From NCBI GenBank assembly GCA_030533445.1, contig JARPUW010000263.1, positions 1-64,000 of the forward strand: a stretch of DNA of 64,000 bases. The letters are read 5' to 3'. The translations under genes and the position numbers were made by a program. Positions 37,742 through 51,700 of this stretch are shown one piece after another; the stretch's first letter is position 1; each line of letters opens with the position of its first letter. The stretch comes from Cyprinodon diabolis. Taxonomy: Eukaryota; Chordata; Actinopteri; Cyprinodontiformes; Cyprinodontidae. Under the pieces are notes generated by a model that saw nothing but the letters and a program-made list of their open reading frames with translations, was not told the DNA's origin and did no database searches.

Positions 37742-40700
37742 TCTGGCAATCATCTAGAGCTGAAAACTAACAATATAAAGTATATTTGAGCAGATGTTTT
37801 TGGTTCCAAGCTTCAAATCAGAAGTTGAGGCCAAAACGCTCATTTCACAGTGAGATAATGCCATTTTGGCCTCTGGAGTTGTAACAGACAAACCATTAAT
37901 GATACAGCCATGATCTTTTCTGGCAATCATCTAGAGCTGAAAACTAACAATATAAAGTAGATTTGAGCAGATGTTTTTGGTTCCAAGCTTCAAATCAGAA
38001 GTTGAGGCCAAAACGCTCTTTTCACAGTGAGATAATGCCATTTTGGCCTCTGGAGTTGTAACAGACAAACCATTAATGATACAGCCATGATCTTTTCTGG
38101 CAATCATCTAGAGCTGAAAACTAACAATATAAAGTAGATTTGAGCAGATGTTTTTGGTTCCAAGCTTCAAATCAGAAGTTGAGGCCAAAACGCTCTTTTC
38201 ACAGTGAGATAATGCCATTTTGGCCTCTGGAGTTGTAACAGACAAACCATTAATGATACAGCCATGATCTTTTCTGGCAATCATCTAGAGCTGAAAACTA
38301 ACAATATAAAGTAGATTTGAGCAGATGTTTTTGGTTCCAAGCTTCAAATCAGAAGTTGAGGCCAAAACGCTCTTTTCACAGTGAGATAATGCCATTTTGG
38401 CCTCTGGAGTTGTAACAGACAAACCATTAATGATACAGCCATGATCTTTTCTGGCAATCATCTAGAGCTGAAAACTAACAATATAAAGTAGATTTGAGCA
38501 GATGTTTTTGGTTCCAAGCTTCAAATCAGAAGTTGAGGCCAAAACGCTCTTTTCACAGTGAGATAATGCCATTTTGGCCTCTGGAGTTGTAACAGACAAA
38601 CCATTAATGATACAGCCATGATCTTTTCTGGCAATCATCTAGAGCTGAAAACTAACAATATAAAGTAGATTTGAGCAGATGTTTTTGGTTCCAAGCTTCA
38701 AATCAGAAGTTGAGGCCAAAACGCTCTTTTCACAGTGAGATAATGCCATTTTGGCCTCTGGAGTTGTAACAGACAAACCATTAATGATACAGCCATGATC
38801 TTTTCTGGCAATCATCTAGAGCTGAAAACTAACAATATAAAGTAGATTTGAGCAGATGTTTTTGGTTCCAAGCTTCAAATCAGAAGGTTGAGGCCAAAAC
38901 GCTCTTTTCACAGTGAGATAATGCCATTTTGGCCTCTGGAGTTGTAACAGACAAACCATTAATGATACAGCCATGATCTTTTCTGGCAATCATCTAGAGC
39001 TGAAAACTAACAATATAAAGTATATTCGAGCAGATGTTTTTGGTTCCAAGCTTCAAATCAGAAGTTGAGGCCAAAACGCTCTTTTCACAGTGAGATAATG
39101 CCATTTTGGCCTCTGGAGTTGTAACAGACAAACCATTAATGATACAGCCATGATCTTTTCTGGCAATCATCTAGAGCTGAAAACTAACAATATTAAGTAG
39201 ATTTGAGCAGATGTTTTTGGTTTCAAGCTTCAAATAAGAAGGTTGAGGCCAAAACGCTCATTTCACAGTGAGATAATGCCATTTTGGCCTCTGGAGTTGT
39301 AACAGACAAACCATTAATGATACAGCCATGATCTTTTCTGGCAATCATCTAGAGCTGAAAACTAACAATATAAAGTAGATTTGAGCAGATGTTTTTGGTT
39401 CCAAGCTTCAAATCAGAAGTGGAGGCCAAAACGCTCTTTTCACAGTGAGATAATGCCATTTTGGCCTCTGGAGTTGTAACAGACAAACCATTAATGATAC
39501 AGCCATGATCTTTTCAGGCAATCATCTAGAGCTGAAAACTAACAATATAAAGTAGATTTGAGCAGATATTTTTGGTTCCAAGCTTCAAATCAGAAGTTGA
39601 GGCCAAAACGCTTTTTTCACAGTGAGATAATGCCATTTTGGCCTCTGGAGTTGTAACAGACAAACCATTAATGATACAGGCATGATCTTTTCAGGCAATC
39701 ATCTAGAGCTGAAAACTAAAAATATAAAGTAGATTTGAGCAGATGTTTTTGGTTCCAAGCTTCAAATCAGAAGTTGAGGCCAAAACGCTCTTTTCACAGT
39801 GAGATAATGCCATTTTGGCCTCTGGAGTTGTAACAGACAAACCATTAATGATACAGCCATGATCTTTTCTGGCAATCATCTAGAGCTGAAAACTAACAAT
39901 ATAAAGTAGATTTGAGCAGATGTTTTGGTTCCAAGCTTCAAATCAGAAGTTGAGGCCAAAACGCTCTTTTCACAGTGAGATAATGCCATTTTGGCCTCTG
40001 GAGTTGTAACAGACAAACCATTAATGATACAGCCATGATCTTTTCTGGCAATCATCTAGAGCTGAAAACTAACAATATAAAGTAGAATTGAGCAGATGTT
40101 TTTGGTTCCAAGCTTCAAATCAGAAGTTCAGGCCAAAACGCTCTTTTCACAGTGAGATAATGCCATTTTGGCCTCTGGAGTTGTAACAGACAAACCATTA
40201 ATGATACAGCCATGATCTTTTCTGGCAATCATCTAGAGCTGAAAACTAACAATATAAAGTAGATTTGAGCAGATGTTTTTGGTTCCAAGCTTCAAATCAG
40301 AAGGTTGAGGCCAAAACGCTCTTTTCACAGTGAGATAATGCCATTTTGGCCTCTGGAGTTGTAACAGACAAACCATTAATGATACAGCCATGATCTTTTC
40401 TGGCAATCATCTAGAGCTGAAAACTAACAATATAAAGTATATTCGAGCAGATGTTTTTGGTTCCAAGCTTCAAATCAGAAGTTGAGGCCAAAACGCTCTT
40501 TTCACAGTGAGATAATGCCATTTTGGCCTCTGGAGTTGTAACAGACAAACCATTAATGATACAGCCATGATCTTTTCTGGCAATCATCTAGAGCTGAAAA
40601 CTAACAATATTAAGTAGATTTGAGCAGATGTTTTTGGTTCCAAGCTTCAAATCAGAAGTTGAGGCCAAAACGCTCTTTTCACAGTGAGATAATGCCATTT

Positions 40701-41105
40701 TGGCCTCTGGAGTTGTAACAGACAAACCATTAATGATACAGGCATGATCTTTTCAGGCAATCATCTAGAGCTGAAAACTAAAAATATAAAGTAGATTTGA
40801 GCAGATGTTTTTGGTTCCAAGCTTCAAATCAGAAGTTGAGGCCAAAACGCTCTTTTCACAGTGAGATAATGCCATTTTGGCCTCTGGAGTTGTAACAGAC
40901 AAACCATTAATGATACAGCCATGATCTTTTCAGGCAATCATCTAGAGCTGAAAACTAACAATATAAAGTAGATTTGAGCAGATGTTTTGGTTCCAAGCTT
41001 CAAATCAGAAGTTGAGGCCAAAACGCTCTTTTCACAGTGAGATAATGCCATTTTGGCCTCTGGAGTTGTAACAGACAAACCATTAATGATACAGCCATGA
41101 TCTTT
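37564..41105. repeat. 20-monomer tandem duplication, copy 2 (3,542 bp)
   Basis: This is the direct second copy of 34022-37563. I found two differences by eye: 35744 is T in copy 1 where copy 2 has the consensus G, and 40932 is A (the t3a state) where copy 1 has T at 37390. So few differences suggest a recent event, although I did not compare every base. Confidence 0.85.
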
Positions 41106-41813
41106 TCTGGCAATCATCTAGAGCTGAAAACTAACAATATAAAGTAGAATTGAGCAGATGTTTTTGGTTCCAAGCTTCAAATCAGAAGTTCAGGCCAAAA
41201 CGCTCTTTTCACAGTGAGATAATGCCATTTTGGCCTCTGGAGTTGTAACAGACAAACCATTAATGATACAGCCATGATCTTTTCTGGCAATCATCTAGAG
41301 CTGAAAACTAACAATATAAAGTAGATTTGAGCAGATGTTTTTGGTTCCAAGCTTCAAATCAGAAGTTGAGGCCAAAACGCTCTTTTCACAGTGAGATAAT
41401 GCCATTTTGGCCTCTGGAGTTGTAACAGACAAACCATTAATGATACAGCCATGATCTTTTCAGGCAATCATCTAGAGCTGAAAACTAACAATATAAAGTA
41501 GATTTGAGCAGATGTTTTTGGTTCCAAGCTTAAAATCAGAAGTTGAGGCCAAAACGCTCTTTTCACAGTGAGATAATGCCATTTTGGCCTCTGGAGTTGT
41601 AACAGACAAACCATTAATGATACAGCCATGATCTTTTCAGGCAATCATCTAGAGCTGAAAACTAACAATATAAAGTAGATTTGAGCAGATATTTTTGGTT
41701 CCAAGCTTCAAATCAGAAGTTGAGGCCAAAACGCTCTTTTCACAGTGAGATAATGCCATTTTGGCCTCTGGAGTTGTAACAGACAAACCATTAATGATAC
41801 AGCCATGATCTTT

Positions 41814-42698
41814 TCAGGCAATCATCTAGAGCTGAAAACTAACAATATAAAGTAGATTTGAGCAGATATTTTTGGTTCCAAGCTTCAAATCAGAAGTTGA
41901 GGCCAAAACGCTCTTTTCACAGTGAGATAATGCCATTTTGGCCTCTGGAGTTGTTACAGACAAAACATTAATGATACAGCCATGATCTTTTCAGGCAATC
42001 ATCTAGAGCTGAAAACTAAAAATATAAAGTAGATTTGAGCAGATGTTTTTGGTTCCAAGCTTCAAATCGGAAGTTGAGGCCAAAACGCTCTTTTCACAGT
42101 GAGATAATGCCATTTTGGCCTCTGGAGTTGTAACAGACAAACCATTAATGATACAGCCATGATCTTTTCAGGCAATCATCTAGAGCTGAAAACTAACAAT
42201 ATAAAGTAGATTTGAGCAGATGTTTTTGGTTCCAAGCTTCAAATCAGAAGTTGAGGCCAAAACGCTCTTTTCACAGTGAGATAATGCCATTTTGGCCTCT
42301 GGAGTTGTAACAGACAAACCATTAATGATACAGCCATGATCTTTTCAGGCAATCATCTAGAGCTGAAAACTAACAATATAAAGTAGATTTGAGCAGATAT
42401 TTTTGGTTCCAAGCTTCAAATCAGAAGTTGAGGCCAAAACGCTCTTTTCACAGTGAGATAATGCCATTTTGGCCTCTGGAGTTGTTACAGACAAAACATT
42501 AATGATACAGCCATGATCTTTTCAGGCAATCATCTAGAGCTGAAAACTAAAAATATAAAGTAGATTTGAGCAGATGTTTTTGGTTCCAAGCTTCAAATCG
42601 GAAGTTGAGGCCAAAACGCTCTTTTCACAGTGAGATAATGCCATTTTGGCCTCTGGAGTTGTAACAGACAAACCATTAATGATACAGCCATGATCTTT
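41814..42698. repeat. a142t trimer cluster of R2, followed by a six-monomer loss
   Basis: One full trimer (a142t at 41955) is followed by two thirds of a second (a142t at 42486, a79g near 42600). The sequence then passes directly into the extra-G monomer at 42699. In R1, R4 and R5 the two landmarks are separated by six or more monomers. The same shortened connection appears at 47304-47658 in R3. Confidence 0.82.
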
Positions 42699-43762
42699 TC
42701 TGGCAATCATCTAGAGCTGAAAACTAACAATATAAAGTAGATTTGAGCAGATGTTTTTGGTTCCAAGCTTCAAATCAGAAGGTTGAGGCCAAAACGCTCT
42801 TTTCACAGTGAGATAATGCCATTTTGGCCTCTGGAGTTGTAACAGACAAACCATTAATGATACAGCCATGATCTTTTCTGGCAATCATCTAGAGCTGAAA
42901 ACTAACAATATAAAGTATATTTGAGCAGATGTTTTTGGTTCCAAGCTTCAAATCAGAAGTTGAGGCCAAAACGCTCATTTCACAGTGAGATAATGCCATT
43001 TTGGCCTCTGGAGTTGTAACAGACAAACCATTAATGATACAGCCATGATCTTTTCTGGCAATCATCTAGAGCTGAAAACTAACAATATAAAGTAGATTTG
43101 AGCAGATGTTTTTGGTTCCAAGCTTCAAATCAGAAGTTGAGGCCAAAACGCTCTTTTCACAGTGAGATAATGCCATTTTGGCCTCTGGAGTTGTAACAGA
43201 CAAACCATTAATGATACAGCCATGATCTTTTCTGGCAATCATCTAGAGCTGAAAACTAACAATATTAAGTAGATTTGAGCAGATGTTTTTGGTTTCAAGT
43301 TTCAAATCAGAAGGTTGAGGCCAAAACGCTCATTTCACAGTGAGATAATGCCATTTTGGCCTCTGGAGTTGTAACAGACAAACCATTAATGATACAGCCA
43401 TGATCTTTTCTGGCAATCATCTAGAGCTGAAAACTAACAATATAAAGTAGATTTGAGCAGATGTTTTTGGTTCCAAGCTTCAAATCAGAAGTTGAGGCCA
43501 AAACGCTCTTTTCACAGTGAGATAATGCCATTTTGGCCTCTGGAGTTGTAACAGACAAACCATTAATGATACAGGCATGATCTTTTCAGGCAATCATCTA
43601 GAGCTGAAAACTAAAAATATAAAGTAGATTTGAGCAGATGTTTTTGGTTCCAAGCTTCAAATCAGAAGTTGAGGCCAAAACGCTCTTTTCACAGTGAGAT
43701 AATGCCATTTTGGCCTCTGGAGTTGTAACAGACAAACCATTAATGATACAGCCATGATCTTT

Positions 43763-46700
43763 TCTGGCAATCATCTAGAGCTGAAAACTAACAATATAAA
43801 GTAGATTTGAGCAGATGTTTTTGGTTCCAAGCTTTAAATCAGAAGTTGAGGCCAAAACGCTCTTTTCACAGTGAGATAATGCCATTTTGGCCTCTGGAGT
43901 TGTAACAGACAAACCATTAATGATACAGCCATGATCTTTTCTGGCAATCATCTAGAGCTGAAAACTAACAATATAAAGTAGATTTGAGCAGATGTTTTTG
44001 GTTCCAAGCTTCAAATCAGAAGGTTGAGGCCAAAACGCTATTTTCACAGTGAGATAATGCCATTTTGGCCTCTGGAGTTGTAACAGACAAACCATTAATG
44101 ATACAGCCATGATCTTTTCTGGCAATCATCTAGAGCTGAAAACTAACAATATAAAGTATATTTGAGCAGATGTTTTTGGTTCCAAGCTTCAAATCAGAAG
44201 TTGAGGCCAAAACGCTCATTTCACAGTGAGATAATGCCATTTTGGCCTCTGGAGTTGTAACAGACAAACCATTAATGATACAGCCATGATCTTTTCTGGC
44301 AATCAGCTAGAGCTGAAAACTAACAATATAAAGTAGATTTGAGCAGATGTTTTTGGTTCCAAGCTTCAAATCAGAAGTTGAGGCCAAAACGCTCTTTTCA
44401 CAGTGAGATAATGCCATTTTGGCCTCTGGAGTTGTAACAGACAAACCATTAATGATACAGCCATGATCTTTTCTGGCAATCATCTAGAGCTGAAAACTAA
44501 CAATATAAAGTAGATTTGAGCAGATGTTTTTGGTTCCAAGCTTCAAATCAGAAGTTGAGGCCAAAACGCTCTTTTCACAGTGAGATAATGCCATTTTGGC
44601 CTCTGGAGTTGTAACAGACAAACCATTAATGATACAGCCATGATCTTTTCTGGCAATCATCTAGAGCTGAAAACTAACAATATAAAGTAGATTTGAGCAG
44701 ATGTTTTTGGTTCCAAGCTTCAAATCAGAAGTTGAGGCCAAAACGCTCTTTTCACAGTGAGATAATGCCATTTTGGCCTCTGGAGTTGTAACAGACAAAC
44801 CATTAATGATACAGCCATGATCTTTTCTGGCAATCATCTAGAGCTGAAAACTAACAATATAAAGTAGATTTGAGCAGATGTTTTTGGTTCCAAGCTTCAA
44901 ATCAGAAGGTTGAGGCCAAAACGCTCTTTTCACAGTGAGATAATGCCATTTTGGCCTCTGGAGTTGTAACAGACAAACCATTAATGATACAGCCATGATC
45001 TTTTCTGGCAATCATCTAGAGCTGAAAACTAACAATATAAAGTAGATTTGAGCAGATGTTTTTGGTTCCAAGCTTCAAATCAGAAGTGGAGGCCAAAACG
45101 CTCTTTTCACAGTGAGATAATGCCATTTTGGCCTCTGGAGTTGTAACAGACAAACCATTAATGATACAGCCATGATCTTTTCAGGCAATCATCTAGAGCT
45201 GAAAACTAACAATATAAAGTAGATTTGAGCAGATATTTTTGGTTCCAAGCTTCAAATCAGAAGTTGAGGCCAAAACGCTTTTTTCACAGTGAGATAATGC
45301 CATTTTGGCCTCTGGAGTTGTAACAGACAAACCATTAATGATACAGGCATGATCTTTTCAGGCAATCATCTAGAGCTGAAAACTAAAAATATAAAGTAGA
45401 TTTGAGCAGATGTTTTTGGTTCCAAGCTTCAAATCAGAAGTTGAGGCCAAAACGCTCTTTTCACAGTGAGATAATGCCATTTTGGCCTCTGGAGTTGTAA
45501 CAGACAAACCATTAATGATACAGCCATGATCTTTTCTGGCAATCATCTAGAGCTGAAAACTAACAATATAAAGTAGATTTGAGCAGATGTTTTGGTTCCA
45601 AGCTTCAAATCAGAAGTTGAGGCCAAAACGCTCTTTTCACAGTGAGATAATGCCATTTTGGCCTCTGGAGTTGTAACAGACAAACCATTAATGATACAGC
45701 CATGATCTTTTCTGGCAATCATCTAGAGCTGAAAACTAACAATATAAAGTAGAATTGAGCAGATGTTTTTGGTTCCAAGCTTCAAATCAGAAGTTCAGGC
45801 CAAAACGCTCTTTTCACAGTGAGATAATGCTATTTTGGCCTCTGGAGTTGTAACAGACAAACCATTAATGATACAGCCATGATCTTTTCTGGCAATCATC
45901 TAGAGCTGAAAACTAACAATATAAAGTAGATTTGAGCAGATGTTTTTGGTTCCAAGCTTCAAATCAGAAGTTGAGGCCAAAACGCTCTTTTCACAGTGAG
46001 ATAATGCCATTTTGGCCTCTGGAGTTGTAACAGACAAACCATTAATGATACAGCCATGATCTTTTCAGGCAATCATCTAGAGCTGAAAACTAACAATATA
46101 AAGTAGATTTGAGCAGATGTTTTTGGTTCCAAGCTTAAAATCAGAAGTTGAGGCCAAAACGCTCTTTTCACAGTGAGATAATGCCATTTTGGCCTCTGGA
46201 GTTGTAACAGACAAACCATTAATGATACAGCCATGATCTTTTCAGGCAATCATCTAGAGCTGAAAACTAACAATATAAAGTAGATTTGAGCAGATATTTT
46301 TGGTTCCAAGCTTCAAATCAGAAGTTGAGGCCAAAACGCTCTTTTCACAGTGAGATAATGCCATTTTGGCCTCTGGAGTTGTAACAGACAAACCATTAAT
46401 GATACAGCCATGATCTTTTCAGGCAATCATCTAGAGCTGAAAACTAACAATATAAAGTAGATTTGAGCAGATATTTTTGGTTCCAAGCTTCAAATCAGAA
46501 GTTGAGGCCAAAACGCTCTTTTCACAGTGAGATAATGCCATTTTGGCCTCTGGAGTTGTTACAGACAAAACATTAATGATACAGCCATGATCTTTTCAGG
46601 CAATCATCTAGAGCTGAAAACTAAAAATATAAAGTAGATTTGAGCAGATGTTTTTGGTTCCAAGCTTCAAATCGGAAGTTGAGGCCAAAACGCTCTTTTC

Positions 46701-48721
46701 ACAGTGAGATAATGCCATTTTGGCCTCTGGAGTTGTAACAGACAAACCATTAATGATACAGCCATGATCTTTTCAGGCAATCATCTAGAGCTGAAAACTA
46801 ACAATATAAAGTAGATTTGAGCAGATATTTTTGGTTCCAAGCTTCAAATCAGAAGTTGAGGCCAAAACGCTCTTTTCACAGTGAGATAATGCCATTTTGG
46901 CCTCTGGAGTTGTTACAGACAAAACATTAATGATACAGCCATGATCTTTTCAGGCAATCATCTAGAGCTGAAAACTAAAAATATAAAGTAGATTTGAGCA
47001 GATGTTTTTGGTTCCAAGCTTCAAATCGGAAGTTGAGGCCAAAACGCTCTTTTCACAGTGAGATAATGCCATTTTGGCCTCTGGAGTTGTAACAGACAAA
47101 CCATTAATGATACAGCCATGATCTTTTCAGGCAATCATCTAGAGCTGAAAACTAACAATATAAAGTAGATTTGAGCAGATGTTTTTGGTTCCAAGCTTCA
47201 AATCAGAAGTTGAGGCCAAAACGCTCTTTTCACAGTGAGATAATGCCATTTTGGCCTCTGGAGTTGTAACAGACAAACCATTAATGATACAGCCATGATC
47301 TTTTCAGGCAATCATCTAGAGCTGAAAACTAACAATATAAAGTAGATTTGAGCAGATATTTTTGGTTCCAAGCTTCAAATCAGAAGTTGAGGCCAAAACG
47401 CTCTTTTCACAGTGAGATAATGCCATTTTGGCCTCTGGAGTTGTTACAGACAAAACATTAATGATACAGCCATGATCTTTTCAGGCAATCATCTAGAGCT
47501 GAAAACTAAAAATATAAAGTAGATTTGAGCAGATGTTTTTGGTTCCAAGCTTCAAATCGGAAGTTGAGGCCAAAACGCTCTTTTCACAGTGAGATAATGC
47601 CATTTTGGCCTCTGGAGTTGTAACAGACAAACCATTAATGATACAGCCATGATCTTTTCTGGCAATCATCTAGAGCTGAAAACTAACAATATAAAGTAGA
47701 TTTGAGCAGATGTTTTTGGTTCCAAGCTTCAAATCAGAAGGTTGAGGCCAAAACGCTCTTTTCACAGTGAGATAATGCCATTTTGGCCTCTGGAGTTGTA
47801 ACAGACAAACCATTAATGATACAGCCATGATCTTTTCTGGCAATCATCTAGAGCTGAAAACTAACAATATAAAGTATATTTGAGCAGATGTTTTTGGTTC
47901 CAAGCTTCAAATCAGAAGTTGAGGCCAAAACGCTCATTTCACAGTGAGATAATGCCATTTTGGCCTCTGGAGTTGTAACAGACAAACCATTAATGATACA
48001 GCCATGATCTTTTCTGGCAATCATCTAGAGCTGAAAACTAACAATATAAAGTAGATTTGAGCAGATGTTTTTGGTTCCAAGCTTCAAATCAGAAGTTGAG
48101 GCCAAAACGCTCTTTTCACAGTGAGATAATGCCATTTTGGCCTCTGGAGTTGTAACAGACAAACCATTAATGATACAGCCATGATCTTTTCTGGCAATCA
48201 TCTAGAGCTGAAAACTAACAATATTAAGTAGATTTGAGCAGATGTTTTTGGTTTCAAGTTTCAAATCAGAAGGTTGAGGCCAAAACGCTCATTTCACAGT
48301 GAGATAATGCCATTTTGGCCTCTGGAGTTGTAACAGACAAACCATTAATGATACAGCCATGATCTTTTCTGGCAATCATCTAGAGCTGAAAACTAACAAT
48401 ATAAAGTAGATTTGAGCAGATGTTTTTGGTTCCAAGCTTCAAATCAGAAGTTGAGGCCAAAACGCTCTTTTCACAGTGAGATAATGCCATTTTGGCCTCT
48501 GGAGTTGTAACAGACAAACCATTAATGATACAGGCATGATCTTTTCAGGCAATCATCTAGAGCTGAAAACTAAAAATATAAAGTAGATTTGAGCAGATGT
48601 TTTTGGTTCCAAGCTTCAAATCAGAAGTTGAGGCCAAAACGCTCTTTTCACAGTGAGATAATGCCATTTTGGCCTCTGGAGTTGTAACAGACAAACCATT
48701 AATGATACAGCCATGATCTTT
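43763..48721. repeat. Right-domain HOR unit R3, 28 monomers (4,959 bp)
   Basis: R3 opens with c73t (43835), B, C, three monomers, extra-G, then goes straight to E; the t46c and D monomers are absent. F with c167g, G, the 176-bp unit (45588), I, plain, c73a (46137) and g55a follow. It then has three a142t units (46560, 46914, 47445), and like R2 it lacks the six monomers before the second extra-G. Net: -2, +2 and -6 from the 34-mer. Private changes are t12g at 44306 and c121t near 45831. Confidence 0.85.
46419..47657. repeat. Expanded a142t cluster (three copies)
   Basis: a142t occurs at 46560, 46914 and 47445. The first interval is 354 bp (the pair a142t/a79g without the plain third monomer) and the second is 531 bp. 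This is a local gain of two monomers relative to R2, and shows that the amplified unit can be either two or three monomers. Confidence 0.85.
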
Positions 48722-51700
48722 TCTGGCAATCATCTAGAGCTGAAAACTAACAATATAAAGTAGATTTGAGCAGATGTTTTTGGTTCCAAGCTTTAAATCA
48801 GAAGTTGAGGCCAAAACGCTCTTTTCACAGTGAGATAATGCCATTTTGGCCTCTGGAGTTGTAACAGACAAACCATTAATGATACAGCCATGATCTTTTC
48901 TGGCAATCATCTAGAGCTGAAAACTAACAATATAAAGTAGATTTGAGCAGATGTTTTTGGTTCCAAGCTTCAAATCAGAAGGTTGAGGCCAAAACGCTAT
49001 TTTCACAGTGAGATAATGCCATTTTGGCCTCTGGAGTTGTAACAGACAAACCATTAATGATACAGCCATGATCTTTTCTGGCAATCATCTAGAGCTGAAA
49101 ACTAACAATATAAAGTATATTTGAGCAGATGTTTTTGGTTCCAAGCTTCAAATCAGAAGTTGAGGCCAAAACGCTCATTTCACAGTGAGATAATGCCATT
49201 TTGGCCTCTGGAGTTGTAACAGACAAACCATTAATGATACAGCCATGATCTTTTCTGGCAATCATCTAGAGCTGAAAACTAACAATATAAAGTAGATTTG
49301 AGCAGATGTTTTTGGTTCCAAGCTTCAAATCAGAAGTTGAGGCCAAAACGCTCTTTTCACAGTGAGATAATGCCATTTTGGCCTCTGGAGTTGTAACAGA
49401 CAAACCATTAATGATACAGCCATGATCTTTTCTGGCAATCATCTAGAGCTGAAAACTAACAATATAAAGTAGATTTGAGCAGATGTTTTTGGTTCCAAGC
49501 TTCAAATCAGAAGTTGAGGCCAAAACGCTCTTTTCACAGTGAGATAATGCCATTTTGGCCTCTGGAGTTGTAACAGACAAACCATTAATGATACAGCCAT
49601 GATCTTTTCTGGCAATCATCTAGAGCTGAAAACTAACAATATAAAGTAGATTTGAGCAGATGTTTTTGGTTCCAAGCTTCAAATCAGAAGTTGAGGCCAA
49701 AACGCTCTTTTCACAGTGAGATAATGCCATTTTGGCCTCTGGAGTTGTAACAGACAAACCATTAATGATACAGCCATGATCTTTTCTGGCAATCATCTAG
49801 AGCTGAAAACTAACAATATAAAGTAGATTTGAGCAGATGTTTTTGGTTCCAAGCTTCAAATCAGAAGGTTGAGGCCAAAACGCTCTTTTCACAGTGAGAT
49901 AATGCCATTTTGGCCTCTGGAGTTGTAACAGACAAACCATTAATGATACAGCCATGATCTTTTCTGGCAATCATCTAGAGCTGAAAACTAACAATATAAA
50001 GTATATTCGAGCAGATGTTTTTGGTTCCAAGCTTCAAATCAGAAGTTGAGGCCAAAACGCTCTTTTCACAGTGAGATAATGCCATTTTGGCCTCTGGAGT
50101 TGTAACAGACAAACCATTAATGATACAGCCATGATCTTTTCTGGCAATCATCTAGAGCTGAAAACTAACAATATTAAGTAGATTTGAGCAGATGTTTTTG
50201 GTTTCAAGCTTCAAATAAGAAGGTTGAGGCCAAAACGCTCATTTCACAGTGAGATAATGCCATTTTGGCCTCTGGAGTTGTAACAGACAAACCATTAATG
50301 ATACAGCCATGATCTTTTCTGGCAATCATCTAGAGCTGAAAACTAACAATATAAAGTAGATTTGAGCAGATGTTTTTGGTTCCAAGCTTCAAATCAGAAG
50401 TGGAGGCCAAAACGCTCTTTTCACAGTGAGATAATGCCATTTTGGCCTCTGGAGTTGTAACAGACAAACCATTAATGATACAGCCATGATCTTTTCAGGC
50501 AATCATCTAGAGCTGAAAACTAACAATATAAAGTAGATTTGAGCAGATATTTTTGGTTCCAAGCTTCAAATCAGAAGTTGAGGCCAAAACGCTTTTTTCA
50601 CAGTGAGATAATGCCATTTTGGCCTCTGGAGTTGTAACAGACAAACCATTAATGATACAGGCATGATCTTTTCAGGCAATCATCTAGAGCTGAAAACTAA
50701 AAATATAAAGTAGATTTGAGCAGATGTTTTTGGTTCCAAGCTTCAAATCAGAAGTTGAGGCCAAAACGCTCTTTTCACAGTGAGATAATGCCATTTTGGC
50801 CTCTGGAGTTGTAACAGACAAACCATTAATGATACAGCCATGATCTTTTCTGGCAATCATCTAGAGCTGAAAACTAACAATATAAAGTAGATTTGAGCAG
50901 ATGTTTTGGTTCCAAGCTTCAAATCAGAAGTTGAGGCCAAAACGCTCTTTTCACAGTGAGATAATGCCATTTTGGCCTCTGGAGTTGTAACAGACAAACC
51001 ATTAATGATACAGCCATGATCTTTTCTGGCAATCATCTAGAGCTGAAAACTAACAATATAAAGTAGAATTGAGCAGATGTTTTTGGTTCCAAGCTTCAAA
51101 TCAGAAGTTCAGGCCAAAACGCTCTTTTCACAGTGAGATAATGCCATTTTGGCCTCTGGAGTTGTAACAGACAAACCATTAATGATACAGCCATGATCTT
51201 TTCTGGCAATCATCTAGAGCTGAAAACTAACAATATAAAGTAGATTTGAGCAGATGTTTTTGGTTCCAAGCTTCAAATCAGAAGTTGAGGCCAAAACGCT
51301 CTTTTCACAGTGAGATAATGCCATTTTGGCCTCTGGAGTTGTAACAGACAAACCATTAATGATACAGCCATGATCTTTTCAGGCAATCATCTAGAGCTGA
51401 AAACTAACAATATAAAGTAGATTTGAGCAGATGTTTTTGGTTCCAAGCTTAAAATCAGAAGTTGAGGCCAAAACGCTCTTTTCACAGTGAGATAATGCCA
51501 TTTTGGCCTCTGGAGTTGTAACAGACAAACCATTAATGATACAGCCATGATCTTTTCAGGCAATCATCTAGAGCTGAAAACTAACAATATAAAGTAGATT
51601 TGAGCAGATATTTTTGGTTCCAAGCTTCAAATCAGAAGTTGAGGCCAAAACGCTCTTTTCACAGTGAGATAATGCCATTTTGGCCTCTGGAGTTGTAACA

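Larger units (their letters stand above)
33845..43762. repeat. Right-domain HOR unit R2, 56 monomers (9,918 bp)
   Basis: R2 is bounded by the c70t/c167g/G series at 33382 and 43300. Its opening monomer lacks the c73t mark seen in other units. It has five plain monomers instead of three after C, a 20-monomer tandem duplication (34022-41105), and then I, plain, c73a (41532), g55a and the two a142t trimers. It then jumps straight to extra-G, C, plain, c70t. The six monomers t101a/plain/c10a/E/F/G found here in R1, R4 and R5 are missing. Confidence 0.82.
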
